DNA of 64,000 nucleotides from Ceratothoa steindachneri (taxonomy: Eukaryota; Arthropoda; Malacostraca; Isopoda; Cymothoidae), in NCBI GenBank assembly GCA_963969495.1, contig OZ018323.1, forward strand, positions 80,734,919 to 80,798,918. Reading direction: 5' to 3'. A program made the position numbers and the translations under genes. How positions within the stretch are numbered: position 1 is the stretch's first letter; each line of letters starts with the position of its first letter. Positions 28,403 to 38,534 of this stretch are shown here, piece by piece. The notes under the pieces were generated by a model that was given only the letters and a program-made list of their open reading frames with translations, searched no databases and was not told the DNA's origin.

Positions 28403-29190
28403 GTTGTAGTGGGCCGAAAAATTTAGACTAACCCTAATCGATCCAACCCGCTTCCTACACTAATCCAGACATGAGAAATCGAATGAGAATGAAACGAATT
28501 TTATGTACAGTCCTTTACTAACAAAAAAATACAATAATATTTACAATGGAGAGGGGTGATATATTAGACATCTCTTTACTATTTACGCACAAAAAATCTA
28601 GCTAAAGTTTCCTATATATATGAAATAAAAAAAAAGAAAAAGTCCCACTTATAAATATTATTAATCGATCCTAAGAACAATTAAAAAAATCAAACAAGTA
28701 ACCCAAATAAAATTGGGACTCTACAGTCAATGAATAACAGAAAAAAATGGCCTCACGTGGTACAACAGAAATCTTTGTATTGAAAACTAGCGCCTCCGAG
28801 TTTGGACTGAGTTAACTGACCTGTTCAGTTGTGTGGCTATTTTAAGCCTGCCTTCCTCAAAGCTAAACTATTTTACATTCTCAAATAAGACAGAGCACGG
28901 CCTGGAACCTTTGTCCTATACTAGTGGCCTTAGGCTTTTATAATATTCTATCGTTATAGTTAGCTTCTACTACAAGGGTAAATTTACAAGTGCTGGTCCT
29001 TTTTATCTTTCCAAATTATGGCGCCTGGAAAGAAAAACCATCTTATAATAACACGCTAATGAATTTAAAACAAACAAACAAACAAACCCATTCCCATACA
29101 CATTCTTACAGAGGGAGGGAGAGGGTATTTGAGAAAAGGGGTGGGAGAATGGCCCCTTTTACACATACTCACATTCGCTCCACCACAATG
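28403..29190 (-). repeat. LTR and 3' region of a second Gypsy element related to that at 18006-23930
   Basis: The edge TGTAGTGGGCC parallels TGTAGCGGGCC at 18006. A CCTCACGTG box lies in the same relative place. The last ~95 bases, GGGAGGGAGAGGGTATTTGA and GGGAGAATGGCCCCTTTTAC, followed by ACTCACATTCGCTCCACCAC, match 18541-18612 closely. No coding sequence of this second copy remains; unrelated Gypsy sequence starts at 29192. Confidence 0.6.
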
Positions 29191-29191
29191 T

Positions 29192-29840
29192 AGTGCTCAG
29201 TGGGTCTTTGAATGTGTACTGAGTGACAGGGAAAGCCTTCAAAGTTACAAACCTCAGAAGGAGGTGGAGTCGAAGGTTTTCCAGGCATCCGGGCTGGAGG
29301 TCTTTCTGGGGAATCAGTTTCATCATCTGGTGTGTGGATCAAGGTCATAGAGGGTGACAGTATCCCCGGAACCATTGGGAAAATGAATGTGGGCATATCT
29401 GGGGTTAGCCTCAATGAGCTCCACCTTCCTGTATCAAAGGTATCAGTGCAAGTGGAGGATAACCCTACCCTAAGAAGAAAGCCAAGTAGGCATACTCCTT
29501 CCCATTGAAGTTCTCTGTGGGTAAGGAAATACTATCTTTTGACGAGTAGCATTGGTCAAACTGCAAAGAAGAGAGTGAATAGAATCCAAAGCTTCAGGTA
29601 ACACTAATTCCCAGGCTGAAGGGGAACCCTACCCTAAGAAGAAAGCTAAGTAGGCATACTCCTTCCCATTGAAGTTCTCTGTGGGTAAGAAAATACTCTC
29701 TTTTGACGAGTAGCATTGGTCAAACTGCAAAGAAGAGAGTGAATAGAATCCAAAGCTTCAGGTAACACTAATTCCCAGGCTGAAATGGGGAGTTTGCAAG
29801 AGTCACTGCTTTCCAAACACACCCCTTACCTGATAGCTAC
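29192..29840 (-). pseudogene. Gypsy (Mag-like) integrase C-terminal part with a 164-bp tandem duplication
   Basis: On the minus strand, starting near 29835, the sequence reads WKAVTLAN, then SAWELVLPEALDSIHSLLCS, LTNATRQK, and an R-x-S/T-S-M-G box. This is the conserved end of the integrase core of Mag-like Gypsy elements (W-x-x-V-L-P-x-A-L-H-S-I-R-S-L-L-C-x-x-T-N). The stretch is then repeated in tandem. The frame finally continues to YRKVELIEANPRYAHIHFPN, then GSGDTVTLYDLDP, which is the terminal E-A-x-P-x-Y-A-x-V-R-x-P-D-G module of the same elements. It may belong with the same clade as 640-1962. Confidence 0.8.
29461..29788. repeat. Two-copy tandem repeat, 164-bp period, within the integrase remnant
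   Basis: Both units start AACCCTACCCTAAGAAGAAA and differ at only a few positions: unit 1 29461-29624, unit 2 29625-29788. Confidence 0.92.
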
Positions 29841-30660
29841 CCCTTAAGCACAGAAGTTAAACATTATGAGGAATCACAGTAGGTATACAGGGGATAGCAC
29901 ACAATCTGCAGGTTCCCCAGCCCAAAGTAAAGTTAAGATAAGAAAATTAAAGCTGCTTATGTACCTTTAGCAGAGCTGGTAATACAACAGGGTGTATTAA
30001 TGTTTGAGAAGTGAATGCATGTGTGGTTATTATTGTTGGTAAGGTATTTGAATTAATTATTTAAAAAGCAAGATTTTCTTAATTCTGATAATACAGTATT
30101 GAACACTAAGGGTCTGGGGGGAGGGGAGTAATCAAATTCATAGAGACTGAACCAAGATAGTTATGTAAAGCAGACTTGAAGGAAGATATAGTACCCAGTG
30201 CAACAACATCATTAGGTAAATAATTCCAGAGACCCATGAACCTAAGGGAAAAGAACCTAAGTCTAGCTTCTATAGAACAGCAAGGTAGAAGAATTTTGTA
30301 CCTATGGACCCTAGTACCCTGTGAAGGTACCAAAGTGAAAATTTCACTAGGACTAATGCCATACTTGCCATGAGAGATCTTCTAGTATTTTAACAGGTCA
30401 GCCTGAAGTAAATGCCCCTGAAACAAGTACAAATATAGGTTCTTAGTCTTTCAGCATAAGAAATATCAGACATTCTCAATATATGTCAAGTCAAGTCCAA
30501 TTTCTCTGCACTGATTCAAGTAACTTGAGGTCCCCTGTGAATCCAGTATTCCACACACTAGAGGCATACTCTAATAGGGTCTGATGTGAATTTTATATAA
30601 AGTTATTATAAATTACTATTTCTACACAGAGTACTTTTCAAAAAGTTGCAGACATACCAG

Positions 30661-32653
30661 AAGCCTTATTTACCATGGATCTTATGTGTAGATGAAATCT
30701 TAGGTTGTGGTCAACCAAGACAGCTAGATCCCTGTAATGAGGTACTTTAGAACTTTGACCGCACATTTGTCCTTATTTATATGAAGGCCCCAGGAGGCAG
30801 CCACAGTAGAAATAGTGTCAATATTACTTTGGGTAGAAGAGGTACCTTGAACTAAAGAAACAGGAGATGCACTGATATTTAGATATAGTGTAAAATCGTC
30901 TGCGAATGCTTTACATTTATTAGTTATTATGGAGGGTAATTGATCAACATAAATCAAAAAAGAAGTTGCCCCAGGATGGATTCTTGACGGACACCACTGA
31001 TGACATCTCTTGTGCTACTGTGTACTCCTGAGCTGGAAACATACATGGTTTTTTGCTGCAAGAAGGACTTTAGCCAATTTAGTAAAACACTACTTATTCC
31101 CAAACTCTGCATCTTTTGTATTAACATTGTGACTAACTACATCAAACGCTTAATAAAAATCAAATAAGATTATATCCACCACATGACCATTATTGACCCT
31201 AGATGTTACAAGATCATAAGTTAGCAGTATTTGATCATCCACAGTCTTCCTACTCCTGAAACCAAACACAGTCTTCCTCCTCCTGAAACTAAACTGATCA
31301 ACAGTAAAAATGTTTTGTTCAAGAAGCCTTATTTACCATGGATCTTATGTGTAGATGAAATCTTAGGTTGTGGTCAACCAAGACAGCTAGATCCCTGTAA
31401 TGAGGTACTTTAGAACTTTAACCGCACATTTGTCCTTATTTATATGAAGGCCCCAGGAGGCAGCCACAGTAGAAATAGTGTCAATATTACTTTGGGTAGA
31501 AGAGGTACCTTGAACTAAAGAAACAGGAGATGCACTGATATTTAGATATAGTGTAAAATCGTCTGCGAATGCTTTACATTTATTAGTTATTATGGAGGGT
31601 AATTGATCAACATAAATAAAAAAAAAGAAGTTGCCCCAGGATGGATTCTTGACGGACACCACTGATGACATCTCTTGTGCTACTGTGTACTCCTGAGCTG
31701 GAAACATACATGGTTTTTTGCTGCAAGAAGGACTTTAGCCAATTTAGTAAAACACTACTTATTCCCAAACTCTGCATCTTTTGTATTAACATTGTGACTA
31801 ACTACATCAAACGCTTTATAAAAATCAAATAAGATTATATCCACCACATGACCATTATTGACCCTAGATGTTACAAGATCATAAGTTAGCAGTATTTGAT
31901 CATCCACAGTCTTCCTACTCCTGAAACCAAACACAGTCTTCCTCCTCCTGAAACTAAACTGATCAACAGTAAAAATGTTTTGTTCAAGAAGCCTTATTTA
32001 CCATGGATCTTATGTGTAGATGAAATCTTAGGTTGTGGTCAACCAAGACAGCTAGATCCCTGTAATGAGGTACTTTAGAACTTTAACCGCACATTTGTCC
32101 TTATTTATATGAAGGCCCCAGGAGGCAGCCACAGTAGAAATAGTGTCAATATTACTTTGGGTAGAAGAGGTACCTTGAACTAAAGAAACAGGAGATGCAC
32201 TGATATTTAGATATAGTGTAAAATCGTCTGCGAATGCTTTACATTTATTAGTTATTATGGAGGGTAATTGATCAACATAAATAAAAAAAAAGAAGTTGCC
32301 CCTGGATGGATTCTTGACGGACACCACTGATGACATCTCTTGTGCTACTGTGTACTCCTGAGCTGGAAACATACATGGTTTTTTGCTGCAAGAAGGACTT
32401 TAGCCAATTTAGTAAAACACTACTTATTCCCAAACTCTGCATCTTTTGTATTAACATTGTGACTAACTACATCAAACGCTTTATAAAAATCAAATAAGAT
32501 TATATCCACCACATGACCATTATTGACCCTAGATGTTACAAGATCATAAGTTAGCAGTATTTGATCATCCACAGTCTTCCTACTCCTGAAACCAAACACA
32601 GTCTTCCTCCTCCTGAAACTAAACTGATCAACAGTAAAAATGTTTTGTTCAAG
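30661..32653. repeat. Three tandem ~665-bp units of CR1 RT sequence
   Basis: Units begin AAGCCTTATTTACCATGGAT at 30661, 31324 and 31989 (periods 663 and 665). Units 2 and 3 differ at only a couple of positions by eye. Unit 1 has a few more differences, including two short indels. The third unit passes into single-copy sequence at 32654. Confidence 0.96.
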
Positions 32654-33092
32654 ATAATCTAACATTTATTCAGCAACAATTCATTCCAGGGTTTTGCAGC
32701 ACACAGACACAGATGTTAAGCTTATAGGCCTGTAGTTCAAGGGTACCTGTTCAGAGTTTTTCTTAAATATAGGTATCACCAGAGATTTTCCACTTAGCAG
32801 GTAGGATGGCATAATGAATACTGGAATGAAATAATATATTAATGGGATAGGCCAATGAAGGACATGATTTTAGCAGCAAGGGATGCATACCATCTGGGCC
32901 CATACTAGCGCCTGCATCGAGTAAAGCCAGTCTCTTAGAAACATCATTGATATTGAAGGATACTTCACCCAGGCAACTGTCACATGTCTGATGAGGGTAC
33001 TGCCTCTGAGGAATATTTTTGAACACTGAATGAGGCAAAGTTATCAACAAAAATGTTTGGCATAACACTACAGTTCTCAACTATCGTCTCTT

Positions 33093-33416
33093 CAGGAAGC
33101 TTAATGGGGCCTACAGAAGGAGCACCCACCCTTTTGCCACATAAATAGTAATGAAAACATGTAAGATTATTCTTAAGTTTCTCTGCCAATGAATTTTCAT
33201 AATCAATCTGAGTATAGATAAAGTAATTTTTGTAGCTGTGATTTCTGTTTGTTTCAGGAAGCTTAATGGGGCCTACAGAAGGAGCACCCACCCTTTTGCC
33301 ACATAAATAGTAATGAAAACATGTAAGATTATTCTTAAGTTTCTCTGCCAATGAATTTTCATAATCAATCTGAGTATAGATAAAGTAATTTTTGTAGCTG
33401 TGATTTCTGTTATTGA
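33093..33416. repeat. Two-copy tandem repeat, 162-bp period, in the CR1 linker
   Basis: Both units start CAGGAAGCTTAATGGGGCCT (33093 and 33255) and are essentially identical. The minus-strand frame stays open through the duplication because 162 is a multiple of three. Confidence 0.93.
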
Positions 33417-33834
33417 AATTGGCCAACGCTAAAGTAGATTCCCTTGAATGGTGGCCAAAGAAACTAACATTTTTCAAAAAATTGCCAAGCCACTCTTCTC
33501 TCTTTTGAGGGAATTTGGTGGTTCCTGAATTAATTGGAATGAAGGGGAAGTATTACTTAAGGGTATATATATGTGTCAATCAGGGGGGCAAGGATATCCG
33601 TTAATTGATCAAGCATAGCATCTGTGGATAAATGGCAAAACTCGTAGTCCCAATCAATAGTTAGAAATGGTCATTAATTTAGTTATACTTACCCTGAAAC
33701 CATGCTCTTTTTATGCTGTTTGTTCTGTGTTTGTGTTACTATTAGTGTCTGGATTAATCATAAAGTAATATTCAAATATAATAGGTAAATGACAACATTC
33801 AGGGAGGGGGGGGCAGTGACTGGATACTTCCAAT

Positions 33835-34260
33835 TCAATCATCTTCAGTAGTTAATACCAGATCCAGTATATTGCCAGATGGTAGGAATGTCGGAAAGTC
33901 TACCCACTGAAGAAGTCCCATGGTGTTAAAGCATTCTGTAAATAATGTAGACAAGGGATCATAATCAAGAAACAAAGGATCCTTGAGGCTCCAATTGGTG
34001 TTAGGCAGCTTGAAGTCTCCCACCAACAAAACTTCCTTGTTCACACAGAAAAGCTTAAGAAAATTTAAGCGTATATTATCTTCTATAGAGTTGGATGGCG
34101 GTCTGTATACAACTACTACATAGCACCCAAGATGGATAGCATGAACATTTGGGCAGTCTATTTCCATAGAGACAAAGGAAAGATTCTTTTCAATTTTAAA
34201 AACACACACCGTGCTTGTGTACTTCACCCACTACAGCAGTACAGACAATAGGGTGAAAAC
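33835..34260 (-). pseudogene. CR1-like LINE endonuclease
   Basis: The frame 34227-33835 reads LGCYVVVVYRPPSNS, then EVLLVGDFKLPNTNW, then GLLQWVDFPTFLPSGNILDL and VLTTEDD. It has the Y-R-P-P, G-D-F-x-x-P-x-x-W and L-D-L-V-L-T boxes of the CR1 apurinic endonuclease. The N-terminal strand and the S-D-H box are missing or unreadable. It lies upstream of the RT at 30085-33480 on the same strand with a ~350-base gap, so both belong to one element. Confidence 0.85.
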
Positions 34261-34514
34261 TTCATACTAAGGATAGAGTCAGGAATGCTAGGAAATAACC
34301 ATGATTCTGTGACAGAATAATAACTGAGACACTAGATTTATTTTATTAACTAAACTATTTAGATTACAAAAGGCAAGTTTAATAGAAAAGAAATGATTAT
34401 GTACAGAGGACTGATTACTTTGGCTGCTTAGTAGTTTAAATCAATCCCATCACTAAGGACTGATTCATGTGCAGAAGCACGAGGATTAGAAACTGTGGCT
34501 GTCTGGCCAGAAAG

Positions 34515-34840
34515 TGAGTCTAATAGGACTGGTCAACCAGACATGTTTTACTCTTCCTCACCCTGACTACATGGCAGAAATCAAGTCAGTCCTTGGGATT
34601 GCCTGGCAAAGAAGATGGGGAAATAGCCGATGGGAACTTAAAGTTGTGTGCCATCACTCAGCAACTCTTTCCATGGATGTACCCACCAATGCCTCTGCAG
34701 CTTCAGGTCACTTTATCTCTTTGAATTAGGCACACTTGTGGGATGCACTGCCCCCTGCAATAATTGTGTTGTCTCCCAGACTGTTTGGCACATTCTTGTT
34801 GACTGTTCCAGTCTGTTTGAAGTTGATGGCCAGTATTTAT
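34515..34840 (+). pseudogene. LINE-X C-terminal fragment
   Basis: The frame 34514-34729 reads LPHPDYMAEIKSVLGIAWQR, RWGNSRWELKVVCHHSA, matching the segment after RNase H in LINE-X (LPHTDYMAGIRA...AWQRRWE). A second frame gives the remnant of the finger (CNNCVVSQTVWHILVD). Both ends are cut without a tail. Confidence 0.85.
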
Positions 34841-35127
34841 CTCCAATTGAGATAAATGTTGCAACACAAGATTTCATAAAAAAAAACTCCAATAATTTCA
34901 GAAATGTTTTTTGGTTAGTATTCCTGTAATTTTTTTTTTAATTGCTGGAAACCCCAGTTTACTTAGGAATTTCATTATGGTTAAATGCAAAGAGCTTTCA
35001 ATTGATTTAAAAAGCAAGATAATTGAGAAATACAGAGAAGGTAAAAGCTATTGAAGTATTTCTACAGTTTTCTGTATTGTCAGCACTGTAAGTTGGATTT
35101 ATTTTAAATGGAAGATATCCAGAACCA

Positions 35128-35128
<1 letters not shown>

Positions 35129-35160
<32 letters not shown>

Positions 35161-35172
35161 ATATTATATATA

Positions 35173-35257
<85 letters not shown>
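35129..35257. repeat. (TA)n microsatellite, 129 bp
   Basis: A nearly pure AT run with three ATTAT interruptions in the left half. It adjoins the truncated SINE copy. Confidence 0.97.
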
Positions 35258-35261
<4 letters not shown>

Positions 35262-35420
35262 AAGAGGAAGAAGAATTGGAAGCGAATGAGCAAATGAGAC
35301 AAGAAACTGGAGTTTTTTAAAGGTAAGAGAGAAGGACATTAGAAGAATCCAGAATCAAAGGGAGCAGAGGGTGGCACAGTAAAGGCGATCCTTTACCGAG
35401 AAGACAGAAATAATGCCAGA
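35258..35420 (-). repeat. SINE tail copy in inverted orientation, lacking the tRNA head
   Basis: This is the reverse complement of 35697-35863, with few mismatches. The common part is the SINE body from TGGCATTATTTCTGTCTTCT to TTCTTCCTCTTGTAC. It stops just short of the tRNA-like head, a usual 5' truncation point for a SINE. Confidence 0.85.
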
Positions 35421-35423
35421 AAT

Positions 35424-36002
35424 AGCCCTGTGGTGGTTGTATAATCACCGGCAGATCCTGTAGTTGCTCCTTCTTTGTATGTGACACAGACAGTGAGCCT
35501 TTAAATTGTGAGCAGGTAAGAGGATGTGGTATAAAAATTCCTTAGAGGTTCCTAGCTTAGGGAGATACTGGGTTTGATGGGGTAACGCTTTGAGCGAAAT
35601 ATAGTTACTGTGCCTGGTAGCTTAGCGATAAAGCATCTGACCGGCAATCCGCAGAACCGGGTTCGAGTCCTGGCCAGGAATTCAAAACTGTTTTCCCCTG
35701 GCATTATTTCTGTCTTCTCGGTAAAGGATCGCCTTCACTGTGCCGCCCTCTGCTCCCTTTGATTCTGGAGTCTTCTAATTTCCCTCTCTCTTGCCTTTAA
35801 AAAACTCTGGTTTCTTGTCTCATTTGCTCATTCGTATCCAATTCTTCTTCCTCTTGTACTATATGTATTTATAGTCAGCTATACAAGATTCCTGCATCTT
35901 TCTTTCTGTCTTCAAATTTATTTGAAAGACAGAAAATAAAAATGGCATAGCCCTGTGGTGGTTGTATAATCACCTGCAGATCCTGTAGTTGCTCCTTCTT
36001 TA
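35424..36002. repeat. Direct repeat of ~55 bp bracketing the SINE
   Basis: AGCCCTGTGGTGGTTGTATA followed by ATCACC(G/T)GCAGATCCTG and TAGTTGCTCCTTCTTT occurs at 35424-35478 and 35949-36002. It is too long for a normal target duplication and suggests an ancestral segmental duplication or a wider repeat unit. Confidence 0.8.
35605..35866 (+). mobile_element. tRNA-derived SINE with intact Pol III promoter boxes
   Basis: The head at 35611-35680 folds like a tRNA: an acceptor pair (CCTGG/CCAGG), a D-stem GCTT/AAGC, and a T-arm CCGGG/CCTGG around TTCGAGT. Box A TAGCTTAGCGAT matches consensus at 11 of 12 positions. Box B GGTTCGAGTCC at 35660-35670 is perfect. A body without coding capacity follows, identical in sequence to the inverted copy at 35258. 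The anticodon arm is irregular, so the parent tRNA cannot be named. Confidence 0.8.
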
Positions 36003-36021
36003 TATATATATATATATAATA

Positions 36022-36368
36022 CAGTAAACCCTCGATATAATGACCTCAATATAACGAATTGTGGATATAACGGACCAAATTTCCTGGCCGAACTCCATCA
36101 GGTTTAACAGGCAACCGTTATGACCAGCCTGAGTGAGTGTCGGTGTGTCATATGTCTCCTACAGTGCAAGGTTTGTATCATTACTATGTTGTGTAGTCCA
36201 TTTAACTTTATTAGTAATTACATACATATTACATATCCATAACGAACTTGGTTCATTATTTCCATTGCTTTTAACGCCCATCATGTTTAACCAATCATGT
36301 TTAACGAACTTTCAGCTTTAACGAATGACCCCCTGCCCCATATAGTCTTTTATATCGAGGGCTTACTG
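36022..36368. mobile_element. pogo/Tigger-like MITE with TA target duplication
   Basis: The ends are CAGTAAACCCTCGATATAA and its inverted partner TTATATCGAGGGCTTACTG, flanked by TA on both sides. CAGT-x5-CTCG(A/T)TATAA is typical of pogo/Tigger inverted repeats. The ~310-base interior carries repeated TTTAACGA-like pieces and no frame, so it is non-autonomous. Confidence 0.85.
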
Positions 36369-36627
36369 TATATATATATCCAAAAGACACCTTTATTGAG
36401 ATTGAGGATAGACATTGTCAATGTTTTTAATGAAAAATAAAATGGAGTCTGTCATGGGAGCATCAAACATTATGTAAGAGGTATTTAGTGGTTTTTCTTA
36501 TTTTATATTAACAAGATCTAATTTGTAATTTTACCTCTGGATATTTCACTATTATTTTTTGTATCTTTTGCAAAGAGCAACATGTGCCTCTTACTGCATT
36601 TAAGGAGTAATTGCTTTTTATTTGCAG

Positions 36628-36741
36628 GAAGTACATCAGTATGGTGATTCTCAAAGTGAATTAGATGAACTAGCGACTCTTATCCGATTCAAATTTACTA
36701 ATTTAAATGAATATATTGAAGATTTAAATAAAATTTATCAG
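36628..36741 (+). CDS. Host gene exon, BNIP1/Sec20-like (upstream exon)
   Basis: A 114-base open segment with acceptor TTTTTATTTGCAG and donor CAG|GTAATA encodes 38 residues in phase 0, including ELDELATLIRFKFTNLNEYI and EDLNKIYQ. Joined to the exon at 51016, the protein shows the heptad-like helix with F-x2-L-x3-I-x-D-L, then E-L-E-x-x-K-x-Q and F-R-x-A-x-L, that I recognise from BNIP1/Sec20. Sec20 is an ER t-SNARE for Golgi-to-ER retrograde transport, and in vertebrates also has a BH3-like role. This region is the cytosolic helical domain upstream of the SNARE motif that contacts the tethering complex. The N-terminal exon, SNARE motif and membrane anchor were not found in the window. Codon use is unlike the elements. 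Identification is by pattern, so moderate. Confidence 0.6.
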
Positions 36742-37832
36742 GTAATATAGTTTAAAATCTCTTCTATTTTCTTAACAATTTTACTATATTTTGTTTCTTG
36801 GTTAGAGATTGAGGGCTAGGTTAGTATTAAACTTGCTCTGAGTAAGACGTGCATATGTCACCTCACCAAAGTTTGTAGAGATAAATGTAGACTTGCTTGA
36901 ATCTGTTTTGGATAGTGAAATTTTGAAAAAATGAGATGGCTCTTCTTTGGTTTTCTTGACTAATGAAATGTTTAAGTGGAAAATGTCATGACTGAGCATG
37001 GGTATGTTGCAAGTATGTACATTTGGTTTCATGATTATATATACTTTTTTTTTATTGTATTAAAATGTCTTAAAAAAATAATGCCTTGAATTTTATACTG
37101 TAGCTTTCTTTTATGAGCTGCTTCAAAGTCATGTGACTTATCTTAAACTAGATCACATTACATATTTCTTTTGCACCTACACAACATAATTTCAGACAAC
37201 ACTCAATAACAAATCTACCTCATCCCTCACATAGAATTCCTTGTTGGCATTGATCAAGCACAACCACATAGAGCACTTCTTGTAACATTAAATATAGTAA
37301 AGCTGGTATAGTTAGTATATGACAATAATTAACAACCAAGGGCTTCTCTCAGAATCCCCAAAGTAATTGTATTAATTAGTCTTTTTAAGCCATACCTCTG
37401 CTTTTGCAGAAAATGGAGATCTTTCTAATTATCTCCATGGATGTCTTTGCTAAATAAATTTTAACTGATGGAAAAGTTCAAGATGATTAGTGCTGTTAGT
37501 TTATAGCATTAATTAACAAGCGGCATTGCTGAATATATGATTTTTTTAAGGGTCAAAAAGAGCTGGTAAACTTTTGTATTATTATTATTATAAAAAAAAC
37601 AACAAAAAAAAACAGTAGTCCCTCAATTAATGTAAATTTGCTTTGTGCTGTAGTTTTTTCATACCGAAATTCAATTAATGTGCTGAAAAATAATTTTAGG
37701 ATTGAAATGTTCCTTTTACATATGTGAATTTTCTCTTGATAGTTTACTATTTTTTAAAATTCTTAACTATATACTTTCATCATCTAATTACATATTGTAA
37801 TTGTTTTATTACTCTTTTATTTTAAAGTCTTT
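36742..37832. other. Intron sequence of the BNIP1-like gene without recognised element
   Basis: AT-rich. A one-sided pogo-like end, CAGTAGTCCCTCAATTAATG, occurs at about 37614. I see no partner end and no coding frame. Confidence 0.4.
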
Positions 37833-38003
37833 TCCAGATGATCTTTTGTACGCCATGGTGTGAAACCTTGGTAAATGAGGCATGGTCTCTTTGGTAGATT
37901 TGTTCAACAGGATCTGGAGAGAGGGTATCCTCCCAGACTTCTGGTGAATGGCTACTGTGCTTGCTTTTCACAAACTAAGGAGAGGTCACTCTACCCTACT
38001 CAG

Positions 38004-38534
38004 CCCCGTAAGGGGCGCGGCGATTTGCCATCCTGGCCGCCGTGCTGACGGGATCCAGCGCTCCGTCCGGCCCCAGCTTAGCCTCTCTTCCTTCCTTCAG
38101 ATAGCCCGATTTCTCCCCTACCTCGTCGCTTTTCATACAACCTCTCCCACAACTTTCTCTGGCCAGCCTCTAATTTCACAGGGTAGAATGCTGACCTTCT
38201 TCTCAAGCTAACCACCCTGGATGGGGGCTGAGGGGGGAGGGGACATTGTTCCCTAACCCCTCAGCTCCGGTTCGGGATGGGTTTTTTTTAACAACCTGCT
38301 TCATCCCCACCCATACCTTCCTCACATCCCTTTTCCTCTCCTCTTCACATTCTATCTGTTTTACGCCGTGTCTAAGGTGGAGCCGCCATGCCGAAGGACT
38401 GCCAGGCCACCAGGCGGGAGGGGTGGTCCCAAATGGCGGCGCCTGGCTCTGCCGGGCCTGTAAGCACCTCTTGCAGTGCAAGCTACTGCAAGAGGTGGTG
38501 AGCGATTGCGTCCCATAAAACAAAGAGGGTCACC
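38004..38534 (+). promoter_or_regulatory. LINE-X 5' untranslated region with terminal hairpin
   Basis: The element starts with CCCCGTAAGGGG (38004-38015), a 4-bp stem closed by a GUAA (GNRA-type) tetraloop. A conserved block follows, GGCGATTTGCC, then GCCGCCGTGCTGACGGGA and CAGCGC, in which GTGCTG can pair with CAGCGC. The same block opens copies C (46316) and D (51180), so it marks the true 5' end and probably an internal promoter or RNA-protein signal. Confidence 0.6.

Larger units (their letters stand above)
30085..33480 (-). pseudogene. CR1-like LINE RT with tandemly triplicated palm region and a second duplication
   Basis: On the minus strand the reading starts near 33477 with the linker before the RT (HSYKNYFIYTQIDYENSLAE, LKNNLTCFHYYLCGKRVG), duplicated in tandem. 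It continues with DVSKRLALLDAGASMGPDGM, HPLLLKSCP and LFHSSIHYAILPAKWK (fingers). The palm unit then carries QFSFRRRKTV, DIILFDFYKAFDVVSHN (motif A), LNWLKSFLQQKTMYVSSSG, VISGVRQESI and FADDFTLYL (motif C as F-A-D-D). This unit is present three times. The C-terminal end is at 30333-30106: LLPCCSIEARLRFFSLRFMG and LWNYLPNDVVALGTISSFKS, the R-x-x-F-F-S-x-R-x-x-x-x-W-N-x-L-P box of CR1 ends. With the triplication it cannot encode a working enzyme. Confidence 0.88.

Noticed and set aside
30661..32653. CRISPR-like or satellite array
   Set aside because: Units are 665 bp and read as reverse transcriptase; it is a tandem duplication of coding sequence.
35007..35339. ORFs with Tyr-Ile repeats on both strands
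   Set aside because: They are read through the (TA)n run at 35129-35257 and the SINE body.
35611..35680. A functional tRNA gene
   Set aside because: Acceptor and anticodon stems are irregular and the sequence continues into a body repeated in an inverted copy, so it is a SINE head.
38004..38080. HDV-like ribozyme at the LINE-X 5' end
   Set aside because: I could not place the nested double pseudoknot or catalytic Cys with convincing pairing; kept only as a structured 5' end.
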